Program-made: the position numbers and the translations under genes
Shown here: positions 32,180 to 44,225 of the stretch, one piece after another
How the letters are laid out: the number at the start of each line of letters is the position of its first letter
Position numbering within the stretch: the stretch's first letter is position 1
Notes under the pieces: generated by a model
What the model saw: only the letters and a program-made list of their open reading frames with translations
What the model was told of the DNA's origin: nothing
Databases searched by the model: none
Origin: Pyrus communis
Taxonomy: Eukaryota > Streptophyta > Magnoliopsida > Rosales > Rosaceae
Direction: 5' to 3'
Assembly (NCBI RefSeq): GCF_963583255.1
Contig: NC_084803.1
Coordinates: 10,390,122-10,454,121 of the forward strand
Length of the DNA stretch: 64,000 nt

Positions 32180-32888
32180 TTAAGATGTAGGCTTTAAACC
32201 CATTCCCCTCGATGATTTATAAACTTGCTCTCTAGTCAAACCTTTAGTAAACGGATCCGCTATATTTTCTTTTGACCTTATGTAATCAATGGTAATTATA
32301 CCACTTGAGAGAAGTTGCCTAACGGTATTATGTCTACGACGTATGTGTGGAGACTTACCGTTATACATATGATTTTGTGCCTTTCCAATCGCTGATTGGC
32401 TATCACAATGTATACATATGGCGGGCACCGGCTTCAGCCAATTGGGAATATCCTCTAAGAAATTACGAAGCCGTTCAGCTTCTTCCCTTGTTTTGTCTAA
32501 AGCAATGAACTCAGATTCCATAGTGGATCTAGCTATACACGTTTGTTTAGAGGATTTCCATGAAATGGCTCCACCTCCCAGAGTAAAAACATATCCACTC
32601 GTGGACTTCGAGTCTTGTGGATATCCAGTTAGCATCACAAAAGCCTTCAAGTACTGCTGGATATCTTGTGAAGTGCAATCCATAGTTCTGTGTAAATTTC
32701 AGATAACCAAGAACCCTTACAATTGCCTTCCAATGATCCTTTCCAGGATTACTCGTGTATCTACTCAATCTGTTAACTGAATATGCAATGTCCGGACGTG
32801 TATAATATGTAATGTATATTAGACTACCAATTATTCGTGCATATTCACTTTGAGATATACATTGACCAATATTCTTTGATAAATGCAA
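32180..32888 (-). pseudogene. copia RNase H region
   Basis: Two overlapping frames (32547-32888 and 32180-32683) carry the end of reverse transcriptase ([20 protein letters not shown]) and RNase H, with [12 protein letters not shown] and the closing [14 protein letters not shown] frameshift around 32600 separates them. Not functional. Confidence 0.85.
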
Positions 32889-32981
32889 ATTGACATCATA
32901 TGGTGTTTTTGCATGACTACTTACATACTTACTAAATTTTGTAAGTATTTTCTCAATATAATGTGATTGAGATAAAATTAG

Positions 32982-33809
32982 TCATTCAGACATTCTAGAA
33001 ATCTTGATTCCTAGTATAACATCTGCAACTCCCATATCTTTCATATCAAACTTATTAGCCAACATTCTTTTGGTAGATTTAATAATCTCATGGTTACTAG
33101 CAATAATTAGCATATCATCGACATATAGACACACAATGACATATCCCTCTTGTGTGTTTTTAGTGTAAACACATTTGTCACACTCATTTATTTTAAATCC
33201 ATTTGACAACATTGTAGTGTCAAACTTATGGTGCCATTGCTTAGGTGCTTGTTTTAAACCATAAAGTGATTTAACAAGTCTACATACCTTTCTCTCTTGG
33301 CCATGCACTATGAAACCTTCAGGTTTTTCCATATAAATTTCCTCGTCCAAATCACCATTTAGAAAAGCAGTCTTGACATCCATTTGATGAATCTCAAGAT
33401 TATGAATTGCTGCAATAGCAATCAACATATGGATGGATGTTATCCTCGTGACTGGCTATGCATCAAAATAGTCTAAGTCTTCTCTTTGCTTATAACCTTT
33501 GGTGACAAGTCTTGCTTTGTACTTGTCAATAGATCCATCTGCTTTCATCTTCCTTTTGAAAATCCATTTATAACCTAAAGGTTTGTTTCCAGGAGGAAAA
33601 TCCACCAATTCCCATGTATGATTTTGCATGATGGATTCAATTTCAGCATTAATAGCCTTTTTCCAAAATGGAGCTTCTGGAGAGGATATAGCTTCCTTAT
33701 ATGTTTGAGGCTCATTTTCTAATAAGTAAGTAATCAAAACAGGTCCAAAAGACGTTGATATCTTAGCCCTCTTACTACGTCTTGGTTCTGATGTGAAATA
33801 TTCTAACAC
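32982..33809 (-). pseudogene. copia reverse transcriptase
   Basis: The frames 33456-33809 and 32982-33428 are separated by a single stop. The first has the N-terminal WKKAINAEIESIMQNHTWELV and YKARLVTKGYKQ; the second has MDVKTAFLNGDLDEEIYM and the catalytic YVDDML. The 5' end is cut at 33788 by a solo LTR insertion. Confidence 0.88.
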
Positions 33810-35602
33810 TCAAATTAAAACCCTATGATTGTAGTATATGAAAGTAGGGATCGTTTTAGTTCGGGGATTAGAAGGGATGCTAATCTACTCTAAACTGACT
33901 TAAAAACACAAAACTAAACATAAAAACACTTTAGACTTATATGACTCAAAACAAACTAAAAAGACTCAAAACAGCACAAAATAATCAAATAGACTCAAAC
34001 TAGACTCTAAACGGTGATTTGGACGAATTCTAACTTAACTTTGACTCAAAACACTTAAAAACATAAATTTGGACAGATTCTAACTAAAAGACACAACCAA
34101 GTAAAAGGGGATTGGATTTTGGACGAAATTAAGGTAAAAACAAGCAGATTGTAAAGACTCTAAACAACTTGGACGAAATTAGGGAAAAATATGGGTGATA
34201 AGCTAGCTAGAGGGTCCTTCTCCACACATGACACACTTGCATACAAATTGATTTCCGGTTGCTTTTCCAATAAACCATGAACCTCAACACCCCAGATTAA
34301 CCGTGAACAACACTAATTAACCCTCAGATTTTCCTTAAGTCATTGAATTGGATGGAATACGCATCGGCAACCAAATTATTCTTCAATAGTTCCCTACATG
34401 AACAACATAATAGAGATACAATCAAAGATCATTAAGCTTTGTGAAAATCATAAGCATTGACAAGGCATTCGTAACTATGAAAAACATGATACTCTTGTTA
34501 GGAATTTACTTAACACGATCGTGACTGGCAACCTCCACTACTTATAAATATAAGTTCATAACGATTAGGTGAAACTCCCTTATATTTTAGTATCAAATTC
34601 ATGCATGCAAACTAAGCGGGCCCTCTTAATCAACACACTAGAATAAGTTCTTAATCAAACAGTTAAGTAAATTGTATTCACGATTTATGATATCACAACT
34701 GAAAGTAATCAATTCATATTGCAAATATAATCATGGTTTCAAAGTCTCCTCTAGCTAAAACAAGTTTAGCTCCTCATGTTCGCAAAACAAAGATAATTAA
34801 ACTTAAACATTAAAAACAAAGATAGAATACACCTAGAAACACTCCAGGTGGCTCATTCTTCCTTCCTTGATGCGCACAATGGGAATTTGTGTGAATTTAG
34901 GCTCTTGAGGTGTGGCGGATGGTGTGGTGTGAAATTGTGGTAGAGGGTGGTGGTTTATGAGTGTTGCGGCATCATGTATTTATAGGATGAAGGGAAGGCA
35001 CGAAATTGGGCTGAAAAGGAGATGAATTAGGACTCCAAATCACCGAAGAACAAGGACACTTTCAATCAGATTCCAAGGAAGACAAGGAATGGTCCTTGTG
35101 GCAGATTCTAGAACTTCTAGAGGGGTTACATGTGGCATAAACTTATGGCACGAAAATAGGGCTTCTAGAACCTGATATTTAGGTGATTTAATGTGAAAAG
35201 GAGTCCTCTTTGCAGCTGGAATTAAGGTAGGAAAAGATTAGGTTAGGATAAGATAAGATAAGGTTGGATAAGGTTTGGATAAGATAAGGTAATTTGGATA
35301 ATGTTTCCTTCTTCATGGTTGATTCCTTATCCTCCAAGTCTTTGATTTAATTCTTCCAGATGATAAGCACATTCCTAGCCTGTTTTGATCTTCAATTTCA
35401 TCCATCCACCTTGCTCCATGCATATGCAATCCATTCCAAGCCCAAAATAGCTCTAAAATGCTCCAAATTGCACTTTCTTGCCAACTTTGTTATTTAAACC
35501 TACAAACACACGAAAATAGTTTAAATCACTATAATAAATAGAAACTAACTATGTAAATGCAAGAAAACAAGCTAATTAAGTTGTATAAATATGCTCCTAT
35601 CA
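33789..35602 (-). mobile_element. Solo LTR of the 9.4-kb Ty3-type family
   Basis: 1814 bp from TGATGTGAAAT to ATATGCTCCTATCA, flanked by the 5-bp duplication GGTTC (33784-33788 and 35603-35607). The ends and the internal GTAGGGATCGTT phrase match the LTRs at 52761-54897 and 60020-62124. It lies between the reverse transcriptase and integrase of the copia element. Confidence 0.9.
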
Positions 35603-36093
35603 GGTTCTATTTCTTGTAAATGTTCTCGGTCAACAGAATTATCATTATTTTCTTTATGACTGCTATTAAAGTCATCATAAGTTCTTTTCAAAGAATTTTG
35701 TTCTTGTGCAATTTTCCATGGAAATACGTTTTCAAAGAATATGGCATTCCTTGATTCAATTATTGTATTAACATGTACTTCGGGATTATCCGATTTATGT
35801 ACAAGAAACCGATATGCACTACTATTTATGGCATAACCAATGAAAACACAATCAATGGTTTTAGGTTCTATTTTAATATTCTTAGGATCAGGGACCGTTG
35901 CCTTAGCTAGACACCCCCAAACTTTGAGAAATTTATAAGAAGGCTTTATGCCTTTCCATAATTCATAAGGTGTCTTATCTAACTTCTTATGAAGTAATTT
36001 ATTGAGAATGTGGTTTGCAGAAAGCAATGCTTCTCCCCACAAATTCTGGGCTGCCCCAAAACTTATCAACATAGCATTCATCATTTCTTTCAA
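35603..36093 (-). pseudogene. copia integrase C-terminal part
   Basis: The frame holds MKEMMNAMLISFGAAQNLWGE, TPYELWKGIKPSYKFLKVWG and IDCVFIGYA, the end of the copia integrase core and its C-terminal region. The zinc-binding part and the catalytic residues upstream are missing because of an internal deletion joining directly to gag. Confidence 0.85.
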
Positions 36094-36788
36094 TGTACGA
36101 TTTTTGCGTTCAGCAACTCCGTTTTGTTGGGATGAATAAGTTGACTGTTAGACTTCTTTTCAAAGCAACGATTATCCTCCTCAAGTCCCATCTCTTTGCA
36201 CTTATGCTTAAGATAATTTTTGAAATCTTTCCAAGCAGGAGGTAATTTTTCAATTACTGCAGCCACTTGAAAGGTCTCACTTAGCGACATCCCTTCAGCA
36301 TGTATTTCATGAAGAATAAGTTGTAGCTCTTGGACTTGATTGATAACCTTCTTGGAGTATGTCATCTTGTAGTCAAGAAATCGACCGACCACGAATTTCT
36401 TCATGCCAGCATCTTCAGTCTTATATTTCTTGTCAAGAGAGTTCCATAAGGCTTTTGCACTTTTGATTGGACTATACACATTGTATAGTGCATTATCTAA
36501 TGCATTGAGGATGTAATTCTTGCAAAGAAAATCAGAATGGTTCCATGCATCTACTGCAACCACTTCTTCTACGGTAGTTCCAGACACAGGCGCATCTTCA
36601 GTCAGAAACTTTGCCAAGTTTAGAGTGGTGAGGTAAAATAACATTTTCTGTTGCCACCTCTTAAAGTCTGTCCCATTGAACTTCTCAGGCTTCTCACCAT
36701 GATTGGTGGAAGATGGGATCACCACGGGCACAACACTCGCAACTAACGTGCTGCCTAATTTACTAAAAGAATTACTAGTATCATCCAT
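36090..36788 (-). pseudogene. copia gag, truncated
   Basis: 232 residues from an ATG, with the UBN2/DUF4219 pattern: [40 protein letters not shown] and [20 protein letters not shown]. The zinc knuckle, the protease and the start of integrase are absent, so the element is defective. Confidence 0.85.
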
Positions 36789-37836
36789 TTTCCCTTAAAA
36801 GAGAAAGATCACACAATTCAATATATTGTAATTAAATTGAAAAGCAACAAAGTATTATGAAGCAAATAAATTTTAGTTTCTTTACACCTTAACCCACAAG
36901 ATTATTTAAAACATGTCGTAACAGTTTAAAACATACACATATGAATCATATATGAAAACAAACCAAACAATTTATTGCACTAAAATAATTATCAGTCCAA
37001 ACTTAAAACACGTATAAAAGTGAACCAATAATGGTGGTGGGCACATGCTTTGAACTTCTCATAAAGAATTCTAAGAAATCATCCCAGATTCTCATAAATA
37101 ATTTTCAAACAAATATAGCAATCAATACAAAAAAAATCCTTGTCTTAAGTTATTGGAAAAAGCTATGGAAAAACTGCTATATATTTTATTATAAACTATT
37201 AAATAACACACAATAGAATCTCTATAAATGCAAGAAAAATAAGGAATAGAAGAACCTTAAGAGATCGAGGCTAAAATTTGATTCTATAGCCTTAAGACAA
37301 TATTGCCCCTCAGTGGTGCCTCAAGGTTTGCGTTGGTAAATGTCTCCCAAGATACAATGATCTTTCTTTTTGCCGAAGTAGCACTCCAATCCATAAAGAA
37401 CAACGAACCAAAAGTGTTTAAAACTCTCTTTCTTGAACACTAAACTACTTTAATTTCTATATGATTTATGGATGCAAAACTATATCTAAAATGCTTGACT
37501 TGATGGTCTATTTATGGGCATTGATATGCCCCATTTTCAAAGGATGCGTCTGCTTCCAAGTCAAGGGATGCAAACCTTTGTTGAATATTACACCTGTTTC
37601 CAAATGACAAAAAGCTGCAACCTTTGTTCAAACATGCACAACCCTTGAAAATCTGCCGGTCAAACCTTTCCATGACCATTTTCCATAATAAAATAAAATT
37701 AAAAAGGAACAATTGCAGACTGCAATATATAGGCAGTCCAAGACTAACCCACTTTTCCATTTTAATTTTCAATCATTTGAATATTTAATATTTAAATATT
37801 AATAATACTCATATTTAAATTATTAAATTTCTAACA

Positions 37837-38600
37837 CAGAAAACTGATTAAGCTTTAAGATCAAAACTTTGATTAATTTTCGGAAGCAAGGTTCAATTAT
37901 ACATGGTGATGTGCGTGCGTGTGTGTGCGCGCGCGCGTGCGTGTGTGTATATTTATCATCATCATCATAGAAACTGATTTAGATTAGTAAGTAGAGATTT
38001 AATTAATTGTTGCAGAAATTACCAGAGATGAAAGAGACCCCCGGCAGGAGTAGGAGTCCATGGAGGCCGTGTCGGCTGGCGTTCTATTCTGCTTTATGAC
38101 TGTGAATGGTGCAATGCAACCGGGAGGGATTTGTTTCAAGTTCAACTCTTTAATTTATGGGAGTTTCCAATGCAAGGTCGCACTCAAAGTATGCATCTTA
38201 GAAAACGTCTTAATTTTATAAAATGATAGACCAAGGGCATTGTTCGAACCTACAACCTCCAACCGTGATGGAACATCGTCTTAGGTTGGATGGTTATGAC
38301 CAAGTGTGAGAAATGTTATTCGACCCCACAACCTTACAGTTGGGTCGGCTTGATATCTTTCATTATTTGTTTGTGGGTCTTATGTTATTTGATTTTAGCC
38401 CAAGTTCATTTTATTTTTTCACATCATGTGCAAATGACAAATGTGGATTAGACAAGACTTCATTTTAGCCCGAGTCATATTGTGAAGATACGCTACTCGA
38501 AAAAGGTGGAATATTTACATTCTTTATGGAATATATATGAATCATGTCCATTTTAACGTATCGAGATATGCATACATTGTATCTCTATTTCTTTTTCTAC
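37837..38600. repeat. Orphan copy of the F-box upstream block
   Basis: Direct repeat of 24040-24620 without a gene beside it; its gene start is the fragment at 26022-26128. Its distal part (38230-38600) is the reverse complement of the S-RNase distal upstream block. It includes a GT/GC microsatellite at about 37911-37946. Confidence 0.78.
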
Positions 38601-38758
38601 ATTTGGTGGAAGGGATATATGCATCTTATCAGCCAACTTTGTTTTTTATTAAGAATTTAAGATTGTCGCATTACACGGTTACACCTATCCTATACCAGTA
38701 ATATTAACGATATTATTTAAAGTATACTATTGTAAGACTAGCCTAGGCCCTAAGATAT

Positions 38759-39105
38759 GGGAGAGGATCCTCTCTGGAGCCGGTTCCACCGGAGCCTCTA
38801 GATCTTCCTCCTTCCTCTTATTTCTCTGCACTTTTTCGACCCCCGGAGTTTGCGTCATGCTCCCCCAGAGTGGGAGTCGGCTGAGGTCGGAGTTGGTCGA
38901 AGTCAGCATCGTGGCCTCCCCGGAGCTAATTATCGGTAACGTCGTAGTAGTAGTCGTTGATTGTGTGGTTTTGAAGTTTTCCGAAAACTAGCTTCAGAGA
39001 GACCACGACACCGACTCCGGGGGCCGAAAACCTACAAAGAAAGAAGAGGAAGGAGGAGGATCCGGAGGCTCCGGTGGAACCGGCTCCGAAGAGGATCCTC
39101 TTCCC
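38759..39105. mobile_element. Foldback MITE with GC-rich inverted repeats
   Basis: Long arms GGGAGAGGATCCTCTCTGGA and its counterpart ending GAAGAGGATCCTCTTCCC, flanked by the 8-bp repeat TAAGATAT (38751-38758 and 39106-39113), which fits a hAT-type MITE. It is absent from the inverted relative near 15.4-15.5 kb. Non-coding. Confidence 0.8.
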
Positions 39106-39129
39106 TAAGATATAAATCATTAAATCACT

Positions 39130-39265
39130 TGCTTTAATCACATATGTTGTTTCCCCTCAATAGAAAGTTAGATAAAAGACCCAAAACCATTGACTAACAT
39201 TTGCTTTATTCACATGTGTTGTTTCCCCTCAATAGAAAGTTAGATAAAAGATCCAAAACCATAAG
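39130..39265. repeat. Two-copy tandem repeat of about 73 bp
   Basis: Two copies of a unit with TGTTGTTTCCCCTCAATAGA and GTTAGATAAAAGA, side by side. No function seen. Confidence 0.75.
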
Positions 39266-42200
39266 CATTTGTTTAATATTTTATTTCTTCAATTTTAAAC
39301 CCGTTGAGTACATTGCTACCCCGAATTTACTTTCCATTGATGAGTAAGCTAATTTTTAGGTTCGAGTAATTCTTTTTTCTTTTTTTTTACATCTATTTTT
39401 ACCATTTGTGAGCAACGCATGGAAACCACGCAATATTTTTTTTTTTTTTCATATTTCATTTGTCATTATTGTATATATTATTTTGGTTTTGTATTGTTTG
39501 GTTTGAATTTTGAGTTTATTATTTTTGTTATTGTACCATATATGGAGGAATCGTATGTATTGAAATTTGGCATGGTAAGAACCTTAACTACTGTTGGAAA
39601 TATTTGCGATACGTATGCTACTTCTCCTACAACAAACCATAAAATTAATAATAGTATATCATAATTTTATCACCACAATTTATTAAATAAAATAAACCAA
39701 ATAAGATAAAATATTTATCGTTTGTAGGTAGAGAACAACTCTTTGTCAGTCCTCGATTTGAATAAGATTTTAGGTTGAGGTGTGCAATCAGTGTCCTTAG
39801 GAATAGATTTCGCCCCTCTAAGACAATTTCTTAGTGTAATGGGTTATGGTGCCCTACCCCCAGGATACAACAACCTATGATCCTTCATTAGGCATATGAG
39901 AGGTGAAATTATAATAGCATTTGAGAGAATACAAGAAATCAAAAGAGGAGAGGAAGGTGAGATTCAACTAGGTCAGGTTTGTAGGAAAGAAAATTTTTGA
40001 AGTTCAATAGCAAAGGAGTAATCTAGGTAAAGATCAACCATAATACTCACGGCTTGAAGAGTTGTTTTTATATAGAACATGAGAAAAGTAAACATGATTA
40101 AGCATGGTCTAGAAACGTTAGACTATATAATTGCCCAATTTTTCTCCAAAAAAATATAATTGCCCAATTAATGGGTTAATCAAGATGGCATATTCAAAGA
40201 GAATGTACGTAATTTATAGCCCCAATATTATAACCGCTTTAATGCTTCAGTTTTTGGTTTGCAAAAAACCAAAAAATGAAATTGAGATTAGAAAAATTCA
40301 TTAAGAATGTGTTGACCTTAAAAAATTACAAAGCCTACGTGGCGCGCAGATCGGGTAACTAATAAGCTAACTATGTCCTTCGGTTGAATGCGGGGCGTGC
40401 CAACTCGTCAGCCGAGCTCGACTGAGGAGTAAAATTTGTTGATGTTGCGTTGAGCGCGTTGCTAACTTCTTTATCTTGCGACTGCAGCCGAGGAAGGAAC
40501 AAATCCCGACCTTTGAATTCTCGAGCCTGAAGACAAGGCTGCTAGTTCTACGAAGTTCACAAATCGTCGGCGCCAGATTCGGTCACAGTGATTATAATCA
40601 TAAAAGTATAAGCACGTCGAATTGACACCAGACTGTACGGATGCAAGTATTCAAAGGTAATGTATGTCTTGATGATGAATGTGGTTCGGCCGTCAGAATG
40701 CCAAACTCTGAAACTCACTTGTGAGTATCCAATCATAAAATCACTCGGCGATCAATACGCCGAATGTCGGACCTTGTAACACCTTACTTCGCCGAGAAGG
40801 CTAATAAGATGACCTCTACCAATAAGGGTTCGAAAACCCTTCTCGACCGAGACTTGGATAGGTAACCAGTCGGCCTCAACGCAGTGCTGTTTATCCAAAC
40901 TGAAGGTGCTCATTGGTCGGCTAATTCTACGGCAACAGTGTTGTTTATGCAAACTGAAGGTGTTCGCTGGTTGCCTTCACAGTGCTATTTATCCAAACTG
41001 AAGATATGTCGGCGAAAAAAAAGAAAATAAAAAAAATCTCAAGATATTTGAGAGGTTTTGCGCAAGGCAATTGTGTGTTGAATTGGAGGTCCCTTTTTCG
41101 TTGCACAACGCCTTGTATTTATATGGTTAATATTTGCTTGACACGGCTAGATAATTGTGTAGAGTTCAATCGGGATTCTGCCACCTTCTCCATATAATCT
41201 GCGATATCCAAAATCCCAAATGAGCTAATGTAGACCACGTGCATTTGTGGTAATGGCCCCAGGGAACAATTCTGATATTTGATGGTATCTTACCCTGCAT
41301 ATCCTTCCCTCAATGCCACGTGCTCCTTCCTTATCTTTTGCATGGCACCAATTTAAACCAAAGATTGGTATTGATGGTTTGAATGCCTCGCAAGCCGTGA
41401 ATCTCTATGGTCCAACTTCCATGCACCAATGACATTCCAATTTGTATGACTTCATCATTACTCCAAACTACGCATCTTGACTTTTCAAACCCTATTTACC
41501 ATGCTACTCCAATCTAATAACATGAATCCCAAGTCCATTTGAATTGTACTTGTTCGAAGATATAATGCCAAAATGATTCAAATTAAAAGATAACTATTAT
41601 GATAAAAACCATAATATTATCCTTTAATTGTAACAAATATATCTTCATTTTTCATCTAACGGTTAAGAGCTATGCTCATTCAACGGTCTAGATTACTCGG
41701 GCCTATAGTGTAAAATCGGGTCCAAACATTGCCCCCCAGTTTCCTTGAGCTGCAGCTCGTAAGCCGAATGGTTAAGGAAATTAATTGTTCGTAGCCAACA
41801 AAATCTCATCGTATCACTGAAAAAGAAACTTTGCTCTTTGGCAATAACACCCATGTTCGACCATCCAACTCATACGGTCGAAAAACCCAAAACTTGCAAA
41901 GGGGTCGAGAAAAAATGAGGTCGGGCGAGGTCGAGAAACATTAGACCGAGGTAATATCATCAAAACCACCACCGAATAACCATCATTCGGCCTTAAGGAA
42001 ATTCATTATTTTTCACCAAATGGGCCACGCCAGAGTCAGTGGCCTCCACTTATTAACCGAATGAGCATCTCACTATTCTTGTCTTGGAACTGCGAACACA
42101 AACCATTCAGCCAAAAGGTTTTTTATTTTTATTTTTTTTTATTTTTTATTTTAAATAGGGCCTCTCATGAATGCCACCTAGGGAAATGAAGAAGAATTGG

Positions 42201-42460
42201 CACATTGTGGCATGCCAAAAATTACACTGGCATGAAGCATAATCCATATTGGATTCGACTTTGTCCCACTAACTTTATTTGTTATCAGAGCCTCATTCGA
42301 TCAACATCAACTCCAAGCTCTCTTAGCTGCTTGTCGAGAAAATTTTCCAGAAAAACACCGAAGCTCTCACTGGATATCAATTTCTTCAAGAAAAGTTTAT
42401 GGAAGACGACATAATCAGAAGGAAAGGAATAACGTCTTGCTGAACTCGACGACGACCGAA

Positions 42461-42465
<5 letters not shown>

Positions 42466-42499
<34 letters not shown>
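42466..42499. repeat. AT microsatellite
   Basis: A run of AT dinucleotides inside the non-autonomous element. Similar runs are at about 43123-43144 and 46917-46947. Confidence 0.9.
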
Positions 42500-42500
<1 letters not shown>

Positions 42501-43358
42501 CGTTTCTATGGCGAGCACACACATATGTATATAGAATGAGCGTGTGCCGAGCATCAGCTCGCTGAGCTCGGCATGTGTGATATATATTATAGATAGAGCA
42601 CAGGATTGCCAAGCACCATATCATGAGAGGCTTGTCTTGAATATAATTGAATGATTCGATGCTGCATGGAATGTTCATCGGCCTTCTTTATCTTCTTAAG
42701 CATCGGCCGATGAGCCGAATGGTCAAGAAAATTATTCGTCAACGCATATCAAAATTTTCCCCAGCTTCAGCTAGATGGCCTTGAAATCCTAATTCTGCCG
42801 AATGACCAAGAAAAACATATAGCCGAGAACTACTAAGAAACCACCGCCGAACAAAATTTATTCAGCAAACTAATGTTTAAAATTCCATTCCTTTCTCCAG
42901 TTTCTTTGCCTTCAAAAGTTCCATAGACTTGGTTACATCACTTGGAAAGTATATTGGTACGAGACCAAGAAGAACTGGGGTCGAGGATAAAGTGGGGCCG
43001 AGACCAAGTAGAACTAGGGTCGAAGACGATGAAAACCATTCCTGGAGCTCGGCCTGCCTATATATACATATTTATATATAAAAGTGGCCTGCCTATATAT
43101 ACATATTTATATATAAAAGTGGCATATATATATATATATATATACGGCATCCTGATGTAAGCTAACTTTAAAACCAAGGCTAGGCTTGAAATTTCAAACA
43201 AATTGCACACTGCACTAAGCATCAGGCCATCACCGCTTAAATTTCACTGAGGAGAAGCTTATTGAGAGCAAGCCCATAATGTCTGCCCCCCATTTTCTTT
43301 ACATCGGCTTGCATAGCCGTATGTTTAAGAAAATAATTTATTTATTATATATATATTT

Positions 43359-44225
43359 TTAGCATACGGAAATAAAAGTGGCCGAACCATAAATAGGAGG
43401 AGGCCAACGATGTTTTATTCCAAGCTGAGATCTTTTAATATCAAAATTTTCAAATTGATTTCTCTCTAGGCCAAATGACGAATTTTCTCCAAATATTTGT
43501 AACTTGGTGAAAATTTTTTCATTTTCGGCCGCCGAATGTGTTGAACAATTATTATGCCCCACAGGCATAATTTCGGCTTTTAATTCAAACAACTTAGCCG
43601 AATGGGATTTCTCTATATTGGCTTTATCACCAATAACCATGTCAATTGGCGTAGTTTCGACATCTAAAACCATGTCTCCAATTACCATATCAATTGATGT
43701 GGTTTTATGGCCTGAAGTCGTGTATTGGTCTTGTTCGTCATTGGAACACTCCTTTGATGAATCATTTTCTGAGTCAATTTTTGGCTCAGAAACTTGAACA
43801 TTTTCTTCCAGGCCTACCACACTTTCAGTCTCGACCGAAAAAATAGGTGGCCTTTGTTCTTCGGCCAAATTAACAATTTTCTTAGGTCGATGTCTGATTA
43901 TGGCTGGAGCGGAAAATTGCCCCTCAGTCTTTTCAACCAACCATTCCTCAAATGGAATCAATTTGTAGTTGAAAACGTAAGGAAAATATTCTCCATCTAG
44001 CCATGCATTAAATCGAGCCCTATCTTCATTTACCCATTGCTCTTGCAGGGTAACAGGAGCTTTTATTCTCAACATGTAAGTGAATGACTTTTGCATCTCT
44101 CTATGGCCACGAAGAACTTTTTCCACTTCCAAAGATCTTTTTCGTTCATCATTGTATTTTTTCAATTCCTCTAGGCGCTTGTACAATCGGCTACGTTGAG
44201 CCAGATTGGAATCTTGATATATCAT
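43359..44225 (-). CDS. ORF of the non-autonomous LTR element, function unknown
   Basis: 288 residues from an ATG just inside the 5' LTR and PBS. The first 60 residues are highly charged with a predicted coiled-coil feel (SRLYKRLEELKKYNDERKRS), followed by WVNEDRARFNAWLDGEYFP and VFNYKLIPFEEWLVEKTEGQ. The second half is acidic and repeats TTxIDMVIGD twice. I see no protease, reverse transcriptase or integrase motif, and no zinc knuckle. It could be a divergent gag-like protein or a captured sequence. The intact frame suggests selection or youth. Confidence 0.5.
   Translation of the reverse strand: MIYQDSNLAQRSRLYKRLEELKKYNDERKRSLEVEKVLRGHREMQKSFTYMLRIKAPVTLQEQWVNEDRARFNAWLDGEYFPYVFNYKLIPFEEWLVEKTEGQFSAPAIIRHRPKKIVNLAEEQRPPIFSVETESVVGLEENVQVSEPKIDSENDSSKECSNDEQDQYTTSGHKTTSIDMVIGDMVLDVETTPIDMVIGDKANIEKSHSAKLFELKAEIMPVGHNNCSTHSAAENEKIFTKLQIFGENSSFGLERNQFENFDIKRSQLGIKHRWPPPIYGSATFISVC

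Larger units (their letters stand above)
29949..37836 (-). mobile_element. Ty1-copia retrotransposon, internally deleted, with nested solo LTRs
   Basis: LTRs at 29949-31594 (with a 928-bp insertion inside) and 37151-37836 share a start at TGTTGGAAAAAGC (TATTGG in the right copy) and an end at AACA. The coding order on the minus strand is gag, integrase tail, reverse transcriptase, RNase H. A polypurine-like CATGTGGGGAT adjoins the 3' LTR at about 31595-31606. Flanks CAAGA and CAGAA are an imperfect target duplication. It splits the F-box copy from its promoter. Confidence 0.88.
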
